Source of the DNA: Fidelibacterota bacterium
GTDB taxonomy: Bacteria; Pseudomonadota; Alphaproteobacteria; Rhodospirillales; Rhodospirillaceae
Reading direction: 5' to 3'
NCBI GenBank assembly: GCA_947475895.1
Contig: CANJMF010000001.1
Span: 1-64,000 of the forward strand
DNA length: 64,000 nt
A program made the translations under genes and the position numbers. Positions within the stretch are counted from its first letter, which is position 1. The number at the start of each line of letters is the position of its first letter. A model generated the notes under the pieces. It worked only from the letters and a program-made list of their open reading frames with translations, made no database searches and was not told the DNA's origin. This document shows positions 53,200-63,273 of this stretch, in pieces.

Positions 53200-54906
53200 A
53201 TGGGTCTCGACCGCAACACCATCACCGCAATCGTTCTCGCCCTCGTTATTCTTTTGGGATGGGAATTCGTCATCGCACCACGCGTGATGCCAAAGCCCGC
53301 CGTGACAAAAGATAAAACCGAGGCTTCGCTTCCGGCCACGCCGCCCAGCATGACCGCGCCCGGTGAAACGCCGACGCCGGCCGAAAAGACCGGTGCGCCC
53401 GAAAAGCGCATCCGCATTTCAACGCCGAGCCTGGATGGTTCGCTCACGCTCACCGGGGGGCGGATCGACGACATCACCTTGGTGAAGTATCGCGAAACAC
53501 TGGACCCCAAGAGCCCCGAGATTACGCTGCTGTCGCCGACCGTATCGGCAAAGCCCTATTACTCGGAACTCGGCTGGATCACGAACGACTCCAGCATCGC
53601 CGTACCTTCGCCGACGACGGAATGGACGGCAGAAAATCCCGACGGCGGATTGACCGAAACGACGCCGGTTGTTCTGACCTGGAACAACGGCCAGGGCCTG
53701 ACTTTCAAGCGCGCGATCAGCATTGACCGCGACTATCTGTTCACGATTATTCAGACCGTTGAGAACACAGGCGAGAAGCCGGTCACGCTCTATCCCTACG
53801 CTTTGATCGCGCGCCTCGATGGCTTGGGCCACAGCACCACGTATCTTTTGCACGAAGGTCCGATGGGCGTCTTCAACAAGGCGTCCAAGGATATTAAATA
53901 CGACGCGCTGAAAAAAGCCGGCCGCGAACAGATTGAATCCACCGGCGGCTGGATTGGCATCACTGACAAGTATTGGTTAGCTGCGGTCGCGTTCGATCAA
54001 AGCCTGAAGGTCACCGGCAGCTTCAATCACACCATGAGCGGCGAGCGCGATCGCTATCAGACCGATTTGCGGACTGATGGAATCACAATCGCGCCTGGGG
54101 AATCGAAGGACGTGAAGAGCTATCTGTTTGCCGGCGCTAAGGAACTACAAACGCTGGATCACTACGCCGATAACGTCGGTATCGATCGCCTCGATCTCGC
54201 AATCGATTTCGGCTGGTTCTTTTATCTGACGAAGCCCTTCTTCCTGGGACTGCGCTGGCTTTACGGCAAGATTGGAAACTTCGGCATCGCCATCTTGGTG
54301 TTCTCGACGTTCGTGCGCTTGCTGATGTTCCCCATCGCCAATCGCCAATACGCGACGATGAATGCGATGAAGAAATTGCAGCCGGAAATGAAAAAGCTGC
54401 AGGAGCGCCATGCTGGCGGCGATCGCCAGAAAATGAACGCCGAGCTCATGGAGCTCTACAAGCGCGAGAAAGTGAACCCGCTGGCAGGCTGCTTGCCGAT
54501 TCTGATTCAGATCCCGGTGTTCTTCGCCCTGTATAAAGTCTTGTTCATCGCCATCGAGATGCGGCATGCGCCGTTTTACGGCTGGATTCACGATCTTTCG
54601 GCGGCCGATCCCACCGGTATTTTGACGCTGTTTGGCTTGCTGCCGTGGACCGTGCCGGCCTTCCTTGTGTTCTTCAATATTGGTGCGTGGCCCCTCATCT
54701 ACGGCGTCACCATGTTCATGCAGCAGCGTCTAAGCCCGCAAGCCGGCGACCCGACGACGCAGAAAATGATGATGTACATGCCGCTGATCTTCACCTTCGT
54801 GTTGGCATCGATGCCGGCGGGTCTGGTGATCTATTGGACGTGGAGCAACCTGCTCGGCATCCTGCAGCAGTGGATTTTGCTTAAACGCGCCGGAATAAAA
54901 GTCTGA
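53200..54906 (+). CDS. yidC: Membrane protein insertase YidC
   Basis: A 568-residue insertase/Oxa1 family protein that inserts membrane proteins alone or with SecYEG. It has an N-terminal helix (TAIVLALVILLGWEFVI), a Pro/Thr/Ala-rich linker, the large periplasmic P1 domain and five core helices with the hydrophilic groove Arg in GIAILVFSTFVRLLMFP. NPLAGCLPILIQIPVFFALY is a diagnostic block. The start may be TTG 53191 or ATG 53200. The engB frame begins on its stop codon. Confidence 0.97.
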   Translation: MGLDRNTITAIVLALVILLGWEFVIAPRVMPKPAVTKDKTEASLPATPPSMTAPGETPTPAEKTGAPEKRIRISTPSLDGSLTLTGGRIDDITLVKYRETLDPKSPEITLLSPTVSAKPYYSELGWITNDSSIAVPSPTTEWTAENPDGGLTETTPVVLTWNNGQGLTFKRAISIDRDYLFTIIQTVENTGEKPVTLYPYALIARLDGLGHSTTYLLHEGPMGVFNKASKDIKYDALKKAGREQIESTGGWIGITDKYWLAAVAFDQSLKVTGSFNHTMSGERDRYQTDLRTDGITIAPGESKDVKSYLFAGAKELQTLDHYADNVGIDRLDLAIDFGWFFYLTKPFFLGLRWLYGKIGNFGIAILVFSTFVRLLMFPIANRQYATMNAMKKLQPEMKKLQERHAGGDRQKMNAELMELYKREKVNPLAGCLPILIQIPVFFALYKVLFIAIEMRHAPFYGWIHDLSAADPTGILTLFGLLPWTVPAFLVFFNIGAWPLIYGVTMFMQQRLSPQAGDPTTQKMMMYMPLIFTFVLASMPAGLVIYWTWSNLLGILQQWILLKRAGIKV

Positions 54907-55538
54907 ACGACCAACCACCCGACCTAGAGCCCGGACGCAAACTGTTCGCGCAGCAGTGTGACTTTGTTATGGGCGCCATGGCGCTGGAACAAGTGCCGGA
55001 TACCGATATTCCGGAAATCACGTTCGCCGGGCGCTCTAACGTGGGCAAATCAAGCCTGGTCAACGCGTTGACGGGGCGCAAGACGCTGGCCCGAACGTCC
55101 GATACGCCGGGCCGCACGCAAGAAATCAATTTCTTCAATCTCGGCGGTCGGCTGATGATGACCGACTTGCCCGGCTACGGTTACGCGCAAGCGCCCAAAG
55201 GCAAAGTCGACGCCTGGACCGACGTCATCAAACAATACCTAAAAGGACGCCCGACTTTGCGGCGCGCCCTTGTTCTGATCGATTCGCGGCATGGCTTGAA
55301 GGATACCGACGAGGCCATTATGAAACTGATGGATAGCTCAGCCGTGAGTTACCAAATTGTTCTGACCAAAACCGACAAAGTAAAACCGCATGAGCTTGAA
55401 AAAGTGCGCGAAGCCGTGGCCGTCCTAGCCGCCAAGCACGTTGCCGCCCACCCGGAAATTCTCGCAACCAGCGCCTATACCGGTTTTGGCATCCCGGAGC
55501 TACGCGCCGCCTTGTCAGCACTGGCCCTGGCAGAGTAG
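54903..55538 (+). CDS. engB: Ribosome biogenesis GTPase EngB/YsxC, probable CTG start
   Basis: A GTPase acting in 50S subunit assembly. The G motifs are FAGRSNVGKSSL (G1), DLPGYGYAQAP (G3) and VLTKTDKVK (G4). The usual starts ATG/GTG/TTG first occur at ATG 54969, but translation of the preceding in-frame codons gives the conserved family N-terminus GRKLFAQQCDFVMG. The only near-cognate start after an in-frame stop at 54882 is CTG 54903, which overlaps the yidC stop (CTGA). I take CTG with coupling, giving 211 residues. A start at 54969 would lose 22 conserved residues. Confidence 0.9.
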   Translation: MNDQPPDLEPGRKLFAQQCDFVMGAMALEQVPDTDIPEITFAGRSNVGKSSLVNALTGRKTLARTSDTPGRTQEINFFNLGGRLMMTDLPGYGYAQAPKGKVDAWTDVIKQYLKGRPTLRRALVLIDSRHGLKDTDEAIMKLMDSSAVSYQIVLTKTDKVKPHELEKVREAVAVLAAKHVAAHPEILATSAYTGFGIPELRAALSALALAE

Positions 55539-55547
55539 TTAAAGCTC

Positions 55548-56477
55548 ATGTCCGACGATCCTAAAACAATAACCGGCGACCGTGGCGCCGACTATGCCGA
55601 GGGCCTCGCTAAAGCCGGCGTTCTGGCGGAAGCGTTGCCGTTTATGCGCGAGCACAACGGCGAGACCATGGTCGTAAAATACGGCGGCCATGCCATGGGC
55701 GACGAAAAGGTAGCCGCTCAATTCGCCAGCGACATCGTGCTTTTGAAGCAGGTCGGCATTAACCCCATCGTTGTGCACGGTGGCGGCCCGCAGATCGGCG
55801 CCATGCTGGACCGGCTGAAGATTCAAAGTTCGTTCATCGACGGCTTGCGCGTTACCGACGCCGCCACCGTTGAGATTGTGGAGATGGTGCTGTGCGGCTC
55901 CATCAATAAACAGATCGTGACCGCCATCAATCGCGCGGGCGGGTTTGCCGTAGGCATGTCGGGCAAAGACGGCAATCTCATTAAAGCACGCAAGTTGCGC
56001 CGCTCGAAGAAAGACCCCGGCTCGAACATCGAGAAGATTCTCGATCTGGGTTTTGTCGGCGAGCCTTCCGAGGTCAACCCGCATATTCTCGATACGTTTG
56101 AAGAATCCGACATCATTCCCGTCATCGCGCCCATTGGCGTGGGTCCTAACGGCGAGACCTTCAACATCAACGCCGATACGGCCGCAGGCGCGGTCGCCGG
56201 CGCTGTGGGCGCCACGCGCTTGTTAATGCTTACCGACGTACCGGGCGTTCTCGATGACACCGGCCGCCTGATCAAAGAAATGACGGTTGAACGCGCAAAA
56301 ACGCTCATTCAAGCAGGCACAATTTCCGGCGGCATGATTCCCAAAGTGGAAACCTGTCTGGAAGCCGTTGAGCAAGGCGTCGAAGCGGCGGTGATTGTCG
56401 ACGGGCGCGTTCCGCACGCAGTGCTGCTGGAGTTGTTCACGCCCGCGGGCGCCGGAACGCTGATCCGGGCGCGCTAA
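55548..56477 (+). CDS. argB: Acetylglutamate kinase
   Basis: Phosphorylates N-acetylglutamate, second step of arginine synthesis. It has 309 residues of the amino-acid-kinase fold. [14 protein letters not shown] is the Lys/Gly ATP loop, [15 protein letters not shown] the substrate loop, and [18 protein letters not shown] the later conserved block. The N-terminal extension is of the arginine-sensitive type in alphaproteobacteria, so feedback inhibition is likely. It starts 9 bases after engB and precedes the HAD gene by 6 bases. Confidence 0.96.
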   Translation: MSDDPKTITGDRGADYAEGLAKAGVLAEALPFMREHNGETMVVKYGGHAMGDEKVAAQFASDIVLLKQVGINPIVVHGGGPQIGAMLDRLKIQSSFIDGLRVTDAATVEIVEMVLCGSINKQIVTAINRAGGFAVGMSGKDGNLIKARKLRRSKKDPGSNIEKILDLGFVGEPSEVNPHILDTFEESDIIPVIAPIGVGPNGETFNINADTAAGAVAGAVGATRLLMLTDVPGVLDDTGRLIKEMTVERAKTLIQAGTISGGMIPKVETCLEAVEQGVEAAVIVDGRVPHAVLLELFTPAGAGTLIRAR

Positions 56478-56483
56478 ATCAAC

Positions 56484-57149
56484 TTGAAAGATCTAGCTCA
56501 CCTCGAGGCGTGGATTTTCGACCTCGACAACACGCTTTATCCCGCGAGCGCGAATCTTTTCGCGCAAATCGACAGGCGCATGAAGGCGTTCATCGCAAAG
56601 GCGTTGAATATGACGCCGGACGAAGCCTTCGTTTTGCAGAAGAAATATTACCACCAGCACGGCACGACGCTGCGTGGACTGATGATGAACCACGATGTCG
56701 ATCCGAACACGTTTCTCGATTACGTGCACGACATCGATCATTCCGTTTTAGGACTCGACCCACTGCTCAATCAGGCTCTTACGGCTCTGCCGGGTCGCAA
56801 GTTTATTTACACGAATGGCTCTGCCTATCACGCCACTTCGGTCATGAATCGGCTGGGTGTCGCCCATCACTTCGCGGGTATCTACGACATCCACGCCAGC
56901 AACTATGTGCCGAAGCCCGATCCCGCGCCTTATGTTGAAATGACGGCAAAGTACGGGATTAATCCGAAACGGGCGGTGATGTTTGAAGACTCGCATCACA
57001 ATCTGAAGCCGGCGGCAGATATGGGCATGACGACGGTGTGGATTCGTCATGCGGAAAGTCGCGTCGAACCCGACGATGACCTTAGCCACTGCCAGCATGT
57101 CACCGATGATCTGGTGGGTTGGCTCAATGAAAGAGCGCGGTCGCCTTAA
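56484..57149 (+). CDS. HAD-family pyrimidine 5'-nucleotidase
   Basis: A 221-residue HAD hydrolase. Motif I is WIFDLDNTLYP with the nucleophile Asp, motif II FIYTNGS, and motifs III/IV are KPDPAPY and VMFEDSHHNLKPA. The family is the pyrimidine 5'-nucleotidase (SDT1-like) group that commonly sits next to argB. The start is TTG 56484 (KDLAHLEAW), 6 bases after argB. It ends before the minus-strand gene at 57174. The dapD-dapE genes that usually follow in this order are displaced by 4 kb. Confidence 0.86.
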   Translation: MKDLAHLEAWIFDLDNTLYPASANLFAQIDRRMKAFIAKALNMTPDEAFVLQKKYYHQHGTTLRGLMMNHDVDPNTFLDYVHDIDHSVLGLDPLLNQALTALPGRKFIYTNGSAYHATSVMNRLGVAHHFAGIYDIHASNYVPKPDPAPYVEMTAKYGINPKRAVMFEDSHHNLKPAADMGMTTVWIRHAESRVEPDDDLSHCQHVTDDLVGWLNERARSP

Positions 57150-57173
57150 TTAACTTGGCGGGCGCGGCGTAGC

Positions 57174-57899
57174 TCAGCAGCCGATCCCATCCCACGTCAT
57201 GCCCTTGCAGAGATCCTCATGAGCGGCGCCTTGGGATTTCAAACGATCATAAAGACAGTAAGGCAGACTTGTCTCCGGCTGGGCGCCCGGCACTTTGCTC
57301 AGGAAAGCGGCCACTTCGATTTCGCCCTTCATGCCTTGCCCGATATTCTTGCCGAGCTGCTCCAGTACGGCAGCCGGCGTATAAAGCGCCGGCGAACTCC
57401 AGCTTTTGATCGTCGCACGCGCACTGCCGACGCGTGCACCGCGGGCATCGATAGGACGAGCATGCTGCGTGCTGTTGAGTGCGAGATTTGAAACATCCGC
57501 GCAACGGACGCTCAGCGCAGATAAGTCGCCCGAAAGAAAAGCATCATTGAGATCTGCGTTGTCCATGCGCACGTCGGACATAGCGGCGTTCTGAATGCGT
57601 AAACCGCTGGCATTCACGCCCGTTAAGTTTTGGTGCGCAAGATCAGCGCCTATCTGAACGAGATAGAGAATCGCGGCGCGGGATTGCGAGGCCGACCCGG
57701 ACAGTGCTTCGATGGCCTTGATTCGCGTCTCGGCTTGACGGTTTTGCCACTCATTGACCAAAAAAAGCGCACCGATGACGCCAATCATCACGTTCAGAAG
57801 GCCCGCGAAAGCATTCATCGTATGAAGGAAGGCGAGAAAGCGCCCCCAAGCGCCTGCGTTTTGTGCTGGTTCACCGCCGGAATTTTGTTGCTCGTTCAT
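57174..57899 (-). CDS. Membrane-anchored pentapeptide-like repeat protein
   Basis: A 241-residue protein with one membrane helix at about residues 31-50 (FAGLLNVMIGVIGALFLV). A repeat-like region follows at about residues 85-140 in which N/D-A/L-x units recur (NLTGVNASGLRIQN and MDNADLNDAFLSGDLSALSV), as in pentapeptide repeats. The C-terminal 90 residues are not recognised and carry two cysteine-containing ends. The start at 57899 follows from the MNEQQNSGG context; a longer frame overlaps the DUF2336 gene. It may be cotranscribed with that gene (79 bases apart). Confidence 0.6.
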   Translation of the reverse strand: MNEQQNSGGEPAQNAGAWGRFLAFLHTMNAFAGLLNVMIGVIGALFLVNEWQNRQAETRIKAIEALSGSASQSRAAILYLVQIGADLAHQNLTGVNASGLRIQNAAMSDVRMDNADLNDAFLSGDLSALSVRCADVSNLALNSTQHARPIDARGARVGSARATIKSWSSPALYTPAAVLEQLGKNIGQGMKGEIEVAAFLSKVPGAQPETSLPYCLYDRLKSQGAAHEDLCKGMTWDGIGC

Positions 57900-57978
57900 A
57901 AGATCGCTTTCTAAGGAAACATTCGGTAAGCGACTTGAACGGGAGTGCGCACGCGAGTCAACAGGTGGCTGGCGCAGA

Positions 57979-59298
57979 CTACTTCGCGGCATCCATGAAC
58001 ATATCGAGCTGCCATTCCAGCTCGGCCTCGGTGGCATCAAACCCGCCGCCCGCGCGGGGTTTGATGACGGCATCGGGCGTGACCCGCGCGACCTTCATTT
58101 GCAGTTGTGCCGCATCCTCTGCCGTAAAATCGGCGGCCCATGCTACCGCGAGCATACCCTTAGCGCTGGCGGTGCGGATGACATCTGCCACCGCCGCGAC
58201 CGGTAGATCAGCCATACGGGCAAGCGCCGCCACCACCAAAGACGTAGCGCCCTCGGACGCCACCTGCGTCATGACGAAATCGGGCTTCAGACGGTTACGC
58301 TGAACGAGCGTATCGACTTGGCGCATGGCGACCTCAAGCGCGGTCGAATCGAGAATCGCGTCCGGATCGTCCGGCGATAACCCGCCACGTTCATCGTCGC
58401 GGCGCAATTTATTGAGCACCATCCGGCCCAAAGTCGCTGCCGTTTCCTTATCAAGGTCATTACGTTGCGCCAACACTTGCACGAAGGACTGGGCAACGAA
58501 CTCCGCGAGGCGCAGCGCCGCCTTAGCATTGAGGTGGCGGCGATGAACCAACGGCTCGTGCCACGCAAGTTGGCGGGGTGCGGCATCGATGATGGCATCT
58601 AGCGTTTCTTCGCGAACCTGGGCGCTGTCGTTTTTCAAGAGCGCTGTGATGGCGTCGACATTCCCCGCGCCCACAATCGCCATGGAGACTTCTTCGCCCA
58701 CGTTGATGCGCCGCGAAATGGCGACGAGTTGCGCTGTCATGGGGCTGGAGCGGATGACCTCCTGCAGATCTTCGTCTGTTAGAACGGGCGAAAACTCTAA
58801 AACAGGCCCGGCGACGGTCGCTTCCGGATCCAGCGCCAGCGTCCGAACGACGTCATGCGGCGCGTTTGGCAGAGACTTCAGCGCTTCGGATAACGCACGC
58901 CTCACGCGCGGGAGCTGATCGCGCGCGAGAAGAATGAGAACCTGATGGACCGTGCGCCACGCTTTGTCGTGTTCGTCGTGTGAAAGCCCCGGCACAAGGC
59001 GACCAACGCGGTCGGCGAGATCGTAACGCACGTCGCCGTCTTCGTCGGCCGCGAGGAGCAGCGACGCTTTTACGGGGGACGCGACATTGGACGCGACCGA
59101 CCGACGCACGCCCGCGTCGGGATCGCGCGCGAGATAGAACAAGATTTCCGGCTCGAGATCGCTTCGGAGCGCGAGCGCGAGGCGCACCGATGTATCAGGG
59201 TGATCCAGCAAATCACGCGCCTGCTCATAGGTCACTTTATGACCCGGCAACCCGAGCAAGTGCACGAGGCGATCTTTGGTGGGTGTGGTGAAGGACAT
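57979..59298 (-). CDS. DUF2336 domain protein
   Basis: A 439-residue protein of DUF2336, a family confined mainly to alphaproteobacteria. It has HEAT-like helical repeats with ARDPDAGVRRSVASNVAS and the recurring D/E-x-V-R pattern (DGDVRYDLADRV, RVRRALSEALKS). No enzyme motif is visible. DUF2336 proteins are often found next to signalling genes, as here: it starts 10 bases after the GGDEF gene on the same strand. A scaffold role in signalling is inferred. Confidence 0.85.
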   Translation of the reverse strand: MSFTTPTKDRLVHLLGLPGHKVTYEQARDLLDHPDTSVRLALALRSDLEPEILFYLARDPDAGVRRSVASNVASPVKASLLLAADEDGDVRYDLADRVGRLVPGLSHDEHDKAWRTVHQVLILLARDQLPRVRRALSEALKSLPNAPHDVVRTLALDPEATVAGPVLEFSPVLTDEDLQEVIRSSPMTAQLVAISRRINVGEEVSMAIVGAGNVDAITALLKNDSAQVREETLDAIIDAAPRQLAWHEPLVHRRHLNAKAALRLAEFVAQSFVQVLAQRNDLDKETAATLGRMVLNKLRRDDERGGLSPDDPDAILDSTALEVAMRQVDTLVQRNRLKPDFVMTQVASEGATSLVVAALARMADLPVAAVADVIRTASAKGMLAVAWAADFTAEDAAQLQMKVARVTPDAVIKPRAGGGFDATEAELEWQLDMFMDAAK

Positions 59299-59308
59299 GG
59301 TTAGACCC

Positions 59309-61057
59309 TCACGCTTTCTTCGACGGTAGGTCGGCGACAGCGTAGCTGCCCTTGCCGCTTTTTTTAACGGTGTACATCACAGCGTCCGCGCGCGCGAGCA
59401 AGCCGTCGAGCGTTTCATCGCTGTCTGGATCCCAGGCAGCGATGCCAATCGACATGCCCAGGGGCTTATCTGGGCTGCCGGAAATCGTCGCGGCGAGTTC
59501 TTTCGTCCGGCTTAAAAATTGACCGGCTCGCATTTTGGCGATTTCGAGATCGGCAGCATTTAGCCAGACGGCAAATTCATCGCCGCCCAGGCGCGCGATA
59601 GCATCAGTCGGGCGCGTGTGCTGGATCAGAATCTCGCGAATCTTCATGAGCGCATCGTCACCGGCGTGATGGCCGCGCGTATCGTTGACGTGTTTGAAGT
59701 TGTCCAAGTCGACATACATCAACACGCCCTGACCGTGCTCACGCTTAAGACGCGATAGAAAACGCTGCAGGGCCTGCATAAAGGCGCCGCGATTGAGCAG
59801 GCCCGTTAACGCGTCCGTGCGGGAAACGCGTAGCACATGCTCATGATGAGCGAGCTGCTCAATCGTGATGCCGATCTGATTCGCGATATCGCCGATCAGC
59901 AAACGATCATCGTCCGTCCATGCGCCACGCTCGACCGCGCGCCACAGCACGACCGCACCATTGGAGCCGCTTTGATAGCGCGCGGGCGCGGCAAGGATTT
60001 GCAATTCGCCCAGAACCATTTCCACCGCGCCCGCGCCGCCTGCGATGTTCTGCAACACCGCTGTCGCTTGTGCGGCATCGAGATCGCCGTAACGTGCGGC
60101 GAGTTGGAAGCCCGGTGTCACCGCAGCGGCTGTCGGCGATTCCGCGCCCGCCGTCAGTGTGCGGAAGATGTGACAGTGTTCGGCGCCAAGACCCTTTGCG
60201 AGCGCTTCGGCCGCAACGCCCAACATCGCTTCGGGATTCACTTCGTCGCGAAAGGCGCGGACAATTCGGGTCAACACGCGCTCGCGATTGCGGACGCGCG
60301 TTAAAGTGGACTCGCGGTCGCGCGTTTCGGTGACGTCGCGGCATACGCCGCGCGCGCCCACCCACTCGCCTTCTTTTGTGAACAGCGGCATCGCCGAAAT
60401 CACGACGCACGCCGAGCGGCCATCGCTGCGACGCAGCCAGTTCTCTTCGTTCTCAATGCGACGGCGGGTGAGAAATGGAATCTCAACGCCCGCAGACGAT
60501 TCCGCGATCACCAGCGTCGCCGGCTGCAGTGCCATCAAAGCGTCCGCCGTATATCCCAATGCGCCGCGCGGCGGTACGAAGGCAAACGATTGATCGGGCC
60601 CCGTTTCCCACGCGAAATCGGTGGAGATCTCGATGAAATCTTTATAGCGGCGGCGGCTATCAACCAGCGCCAAGCGCAGACTGTTGTCGAGGGTGAGGTC
60701 GCGCACAAACAAAAGCGTGCCGCGCTCGTCGTCGAGCGGGATCAGTGTCACCTGGAGATTTTGTTGTTTTTCCGCGCGCCCCACATCGACCATATCGACC
60801 AAGGCACGCTCAGCGGCTTTGGATTTTTTTGCCGCTGCGGCAAGGCGCGCGAGATCTTCCGGTAGCAGACGGGCCGTAAGTTCGGTGGCAACGGGATTGG
60901 CGGGTTCGATATGGCCATCGACGCCGACGCGAAACACCGCTTCGTCGTAACGTTGGAGGGCTGCAGCCGAGACATGGAACGGGCGCACGCCAACTTCCGC
61001 TCCAATCGGCGTCATCGTCTTGGGCAACGGCCCAGCGCTGCTGCGCTCAAGTGCCAT
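59309..61057 (-). CDS. Diguanylate cyclase with PAS-like and GAF-like sensor domains
   Basis: A 582-residue soluble protein. Residues 30-120 and 140-260 look like PAS folds (GYTADALMALQPATLVI, WVGARGVCRDVTE), residues 265-410 like a GAF domain, and the C-terminal GGDEF domain has ARLGGDEFAVWL near residue 490 with DALTGLLNRGAF and the metal Asp in MYVDLDNFKHVND. It should make c-di-GMP from GTP in response to an internal signal. No EAL domain. The DUF2336 gene follows directly. Confidence 0.9.
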   Translation of the reverse strand: MALERSSAGPLPKTMTPIGAEVGVRPFHVSAAALQRYDEAVFRVGVDGHIEPANPVATELTARLLPEDLARLAAAAKKSKAAERALVDMVDVGRAEKQQNLQVTLIPLDDERGTLLFVRDLTLDNSLRLALVDSRRRYKDFIEISTDFAWETGPDQSFAFVPPRGALGYTADALMALQPATLVIAESSAGVEIPFLTRRRIENEENWLRRSDGRSACVVISAMPLFTKEGEWVGARGVCRDVTETRDRESTLTRVRNRERVLTRIVRAFRDEVNPEAMLGVAAEALAKGLGAEHCHIFRTLTAGAESPTAAAVTPGFQLAARYGDLDAAQATAVLQNIAGGAGAVEMVLGELQILAAPARYQSGSNGAVVLWRAVERGAWTDDDRLLIGDIANQIGITIEQLAHHEHVLRVSRTDALTGLLNRGAFMQALQRFLSRLKREHGQGVLMYVDLDNFKHVNDTRGHHAGDDALMKIREILIQHTRPTDAIARLGGDEFAVWLNAADLEIAKMRAGQFLSRTKELAATISGSPDKPLGMSIGIAAWDPDSDETLDGLLARADAVMYTVKKSGKGSYAVADLPSKKA

Positions 61058-61255
61058 GAAATCCCCCTATCTCCCGCCCCGTCACCGCCAGGCTTCTGCC
61101 CTTAGGACGGTTTCGAGTGACACCATCCTAACGAGTCCCCCGGGTTTTGGCGAATCATGCCTTCGGAACAAACACATAGATGCCACGCCGTTGACTCGAG
61201 GGCCGCAGCGGCTATGTTCGGGCACAACTCGCGCGCCGCCTCTTAGGGAATCACA

Positions 61256-62098
61256 ATGGAAATCAGCGGATTACAAGCCACCATCGATACCGCCTGGGAA
61301 GCGCGCGACACGCTGAACGCCGCGACCGAGGGCGATGCCCGCGACGCTGTGGTTATGGCGCTTGAGCTTTTGGACAAAGGCACCTTGCGGGTGGCTGAAA
61401 AACAGAACGGCACCTGGGTGGTCAACGCCTGGCTGAAGAAGGCCGTGCTCTTGTCGTTTCGCTTAAACGATATGGCGGCCATGAGCGGCGGCCCTGCCGG
61501 TGCCCCCTGGTGGGACAAGGTGCCGACCAAGTTTCAAGGCTGGGACGCAGCGCGTTTTAAGCAAGCCGGCTTTCGCGCCGTCCCCGGGTCCATCGTACGC
61601 CACTCGGCCTATATCGCGCCGGGTGTGGTGCTGATGCCGAGCTTCGTCAATGTCGGTGCTCATGTAGGCGAAGGCACCATGGTCGACACCTGGGCCACCG
61701 TGGGCAGCTGCGCGCAGATCGGCAAGCATGTGCACATCTCGGGCGGTACAGGCATCGGCGGCGTGCTGGAGCCGCTTCAAGCAGGCCCTGTCATCATTGA
61801 AGACAATTGTTTCCTGGGTGCGCGCTCGGAAGTCGCCGAAGGCGTGGTGGTCGAGGAAGGCGCGGTTCTGTCGATGGGCGTTTTCATTGGCGCCTCCACC
61901 AAAATCATCGACCGGGCGACCGGCGAAGTCTTTATCGGCCGAGTCCCGGCTCACAGCGTGGTCGTTCCTGGAAGCTTGCCCGGCAAGGCTCTGCCGGACG
62001 GTAGCCCAGGCCCCAGCCTGTATTGCGCCGTGATCGTGAAGCGCGTGGATGCTAAAACGCGCGCGAAGGTTTCCATCAACGAGCTGTTGCGCGATTGA
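61256..62098 (+). CDS. dapD: 2,3,4,5-tetrahydropyridine-2,6-dicarboxylate N-succinyltransferase
   Basis: Fourth step of lysine/diaminopimelate synthesis by the succinylase branch. It has 280 residues. The left-handed beta-helix (hexapeptide repeats) shows [19 protein letters not shown] and [18 protein letters not shown], with the DapD-specific [18 protein letters not shown]. The stop overlaps the dapE TTG start (TTGA). The upstream 198 bases should carry its promoter. Confidence 0.97.
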   Translation: MEISGLQATIDTAWEARDTLNAATEGDARDAVVMALELLDKGTLRVAEKQNGTWVVNAWLKKAVLLSFRLNDMAAMSGGPAGAPWWDKVPTKFQGWDAARFKQAGFRAVPGSIVRHSAYIAPGVVLMPSFVNVGAHVGEGTMVDTWATVGSCAQIGKHVHISGGTGIGGVLEPLQAGPVIIEDNCFLGARSEVAEGVVVEEGAVLSMGVFIGASTKIIDRATGEVFIGRVPAHSVVVPGSLPGKALPDGSPGPSLYCAVIVKRVDAKTRAKVSINELLRD

Positions 62099-63273
62099 GC
62101 ACGCCCTCTCCCTCGGCTGATCTCGTGAACGGTCTGGAACTGGCGCAAGCCATGATCCGGCGACCGAGCGTGACGCCGCGCGATGAAGGTGCGCTGGATG
62201 TATTGCAACAGGCGTTGGATAAGCTCGGCTTTACGTGCGAGCGCATGGTGTTCGATGCCGAAGGCTTAGCGCCCGTCGACAACCTGTATGCGCGCCTGGG
62301 CACGGAAGCGCCGAATTTCTGCTTTGCCGGGCATACGGACGTTGTCCCCGTCGGCGACGGCTGGACGACCGAGCCCTTTGGCGCTGCCATTATCGACGGA
62401 CAACTTTACGGACGCGGCGCATCGGATATGAAATGCGCCATCGCCGCATTTGTCGCCGCGGCCGCGGATTTCCTGAAAAAGAGCGGCAAGCCGCGCGGCT
62501 CCATCAGCCTACTCATCACCGGCGATGAAGAAGGCGATGCCGTGAACGGCACGCGCAAAGTGCTCGAGCTTTTAAAATCGCGCGGCGAGCGTATCGATGC
62601 CTGCGTGGTCGGTGAGCCAACCAATCCGACGAAGCTCGGCGAAATGATCAAAATCGGGCGGCGCGGAAGTCTTGGAGCGAAATTAACCGTTTTCGGTACG
62701 CCCGGTCACGTCGGGTATCCGCACCTCGCGGACAATCCCATCCCGCGCCTTATGAAAATGCTGAGCGCCATCGTTGAAACACCATTGGACGCCGGCACAG
62801 CCCATTTTCAGCCGTCAACCGTCGCGATCACAACAATTGATGTCGGCAATACGGCTTCGAACGTGATTCCTGGCGCGGCGCACGCAGCGTTTAATATTCG
62901 CTTCAACGATCTACACACGGGTGACGCACTTATAAAATGGCTTCGCACCACATGCGATCGCGTGGCCGGCGATGGAATGTACGAATTGAAAACCCGCATT
63001 TCGGGCGAATCGTTTCTGACGCCGCCCGGCCCCTTGAGCACATTGGTGAGTAATGCGGTTAAGTCCGTGCTGGGTGTAACGCCGGAACTATCGACGACCG
63101 GCGGAACATCGGACGCGCGCTTCATCAAAGATTTCTGCCCTGTATGCGAATTCGGGTTGGTCGGTCAGACCATGCATAAAGCCGATGAGCGTTGTGCCGT
63201 GACCGACCTCACCAACCTCGAAGCCGTGTACAAAAACATTCTTGAGAATTATTTCACAGCAGGCGCGCGGTGA
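62095..63273 (+). CDS. dapE: Succinyl-diaminopimelate desuccinylase
   Basis: Zinc hydrolase that removes succinate from N-succinyl-diaminopimelate. It has 392 residues. [15 protein letters not shown] carries the first zinc His and Asp, [13 protein letters not shown] the catalytic Glu pair, and [20 protein letters not shown] the last metal residues. The start is TTG at 62095, overlapping the dapD stop, so translation is coupled. The membrane protein gene begins inside its end with GTGA. Confidence 0.96.
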   Translation: MSTPSPSADLVNGLELAQAMIRRPSVTPRDEGALDVLQQALDKLGFTCERMVFDAEGLAPVDNLYARLGTEAPNFCFAGHTDVVPVGDGWTTEPFGAAIIDGQLYGRGASDMKCAIAAFVAAAADFLKKSGKPRGSISLLITGDEEGDAVNGTRKVLELLKSRGERIDACVVGEPTNPTKLGEMIKIGRRGSLGAKLTVFGTPGHVGYPHLADNPIPRLMKMLSAIVETPLDAGTAHFQPSTVAITTIDVGNTASNVIPGAAHAAFNIRFNDLHTGDALIKWLRTTCDRVAGDGMYELKTRISGESFLTPPGPLSTLVSNAVKSVLGVTPELSTTGGTSDARFIKDFCPVCEFGLVGQTMHKADERCAVTDLTNLEAVYKNILENYFTAGAR

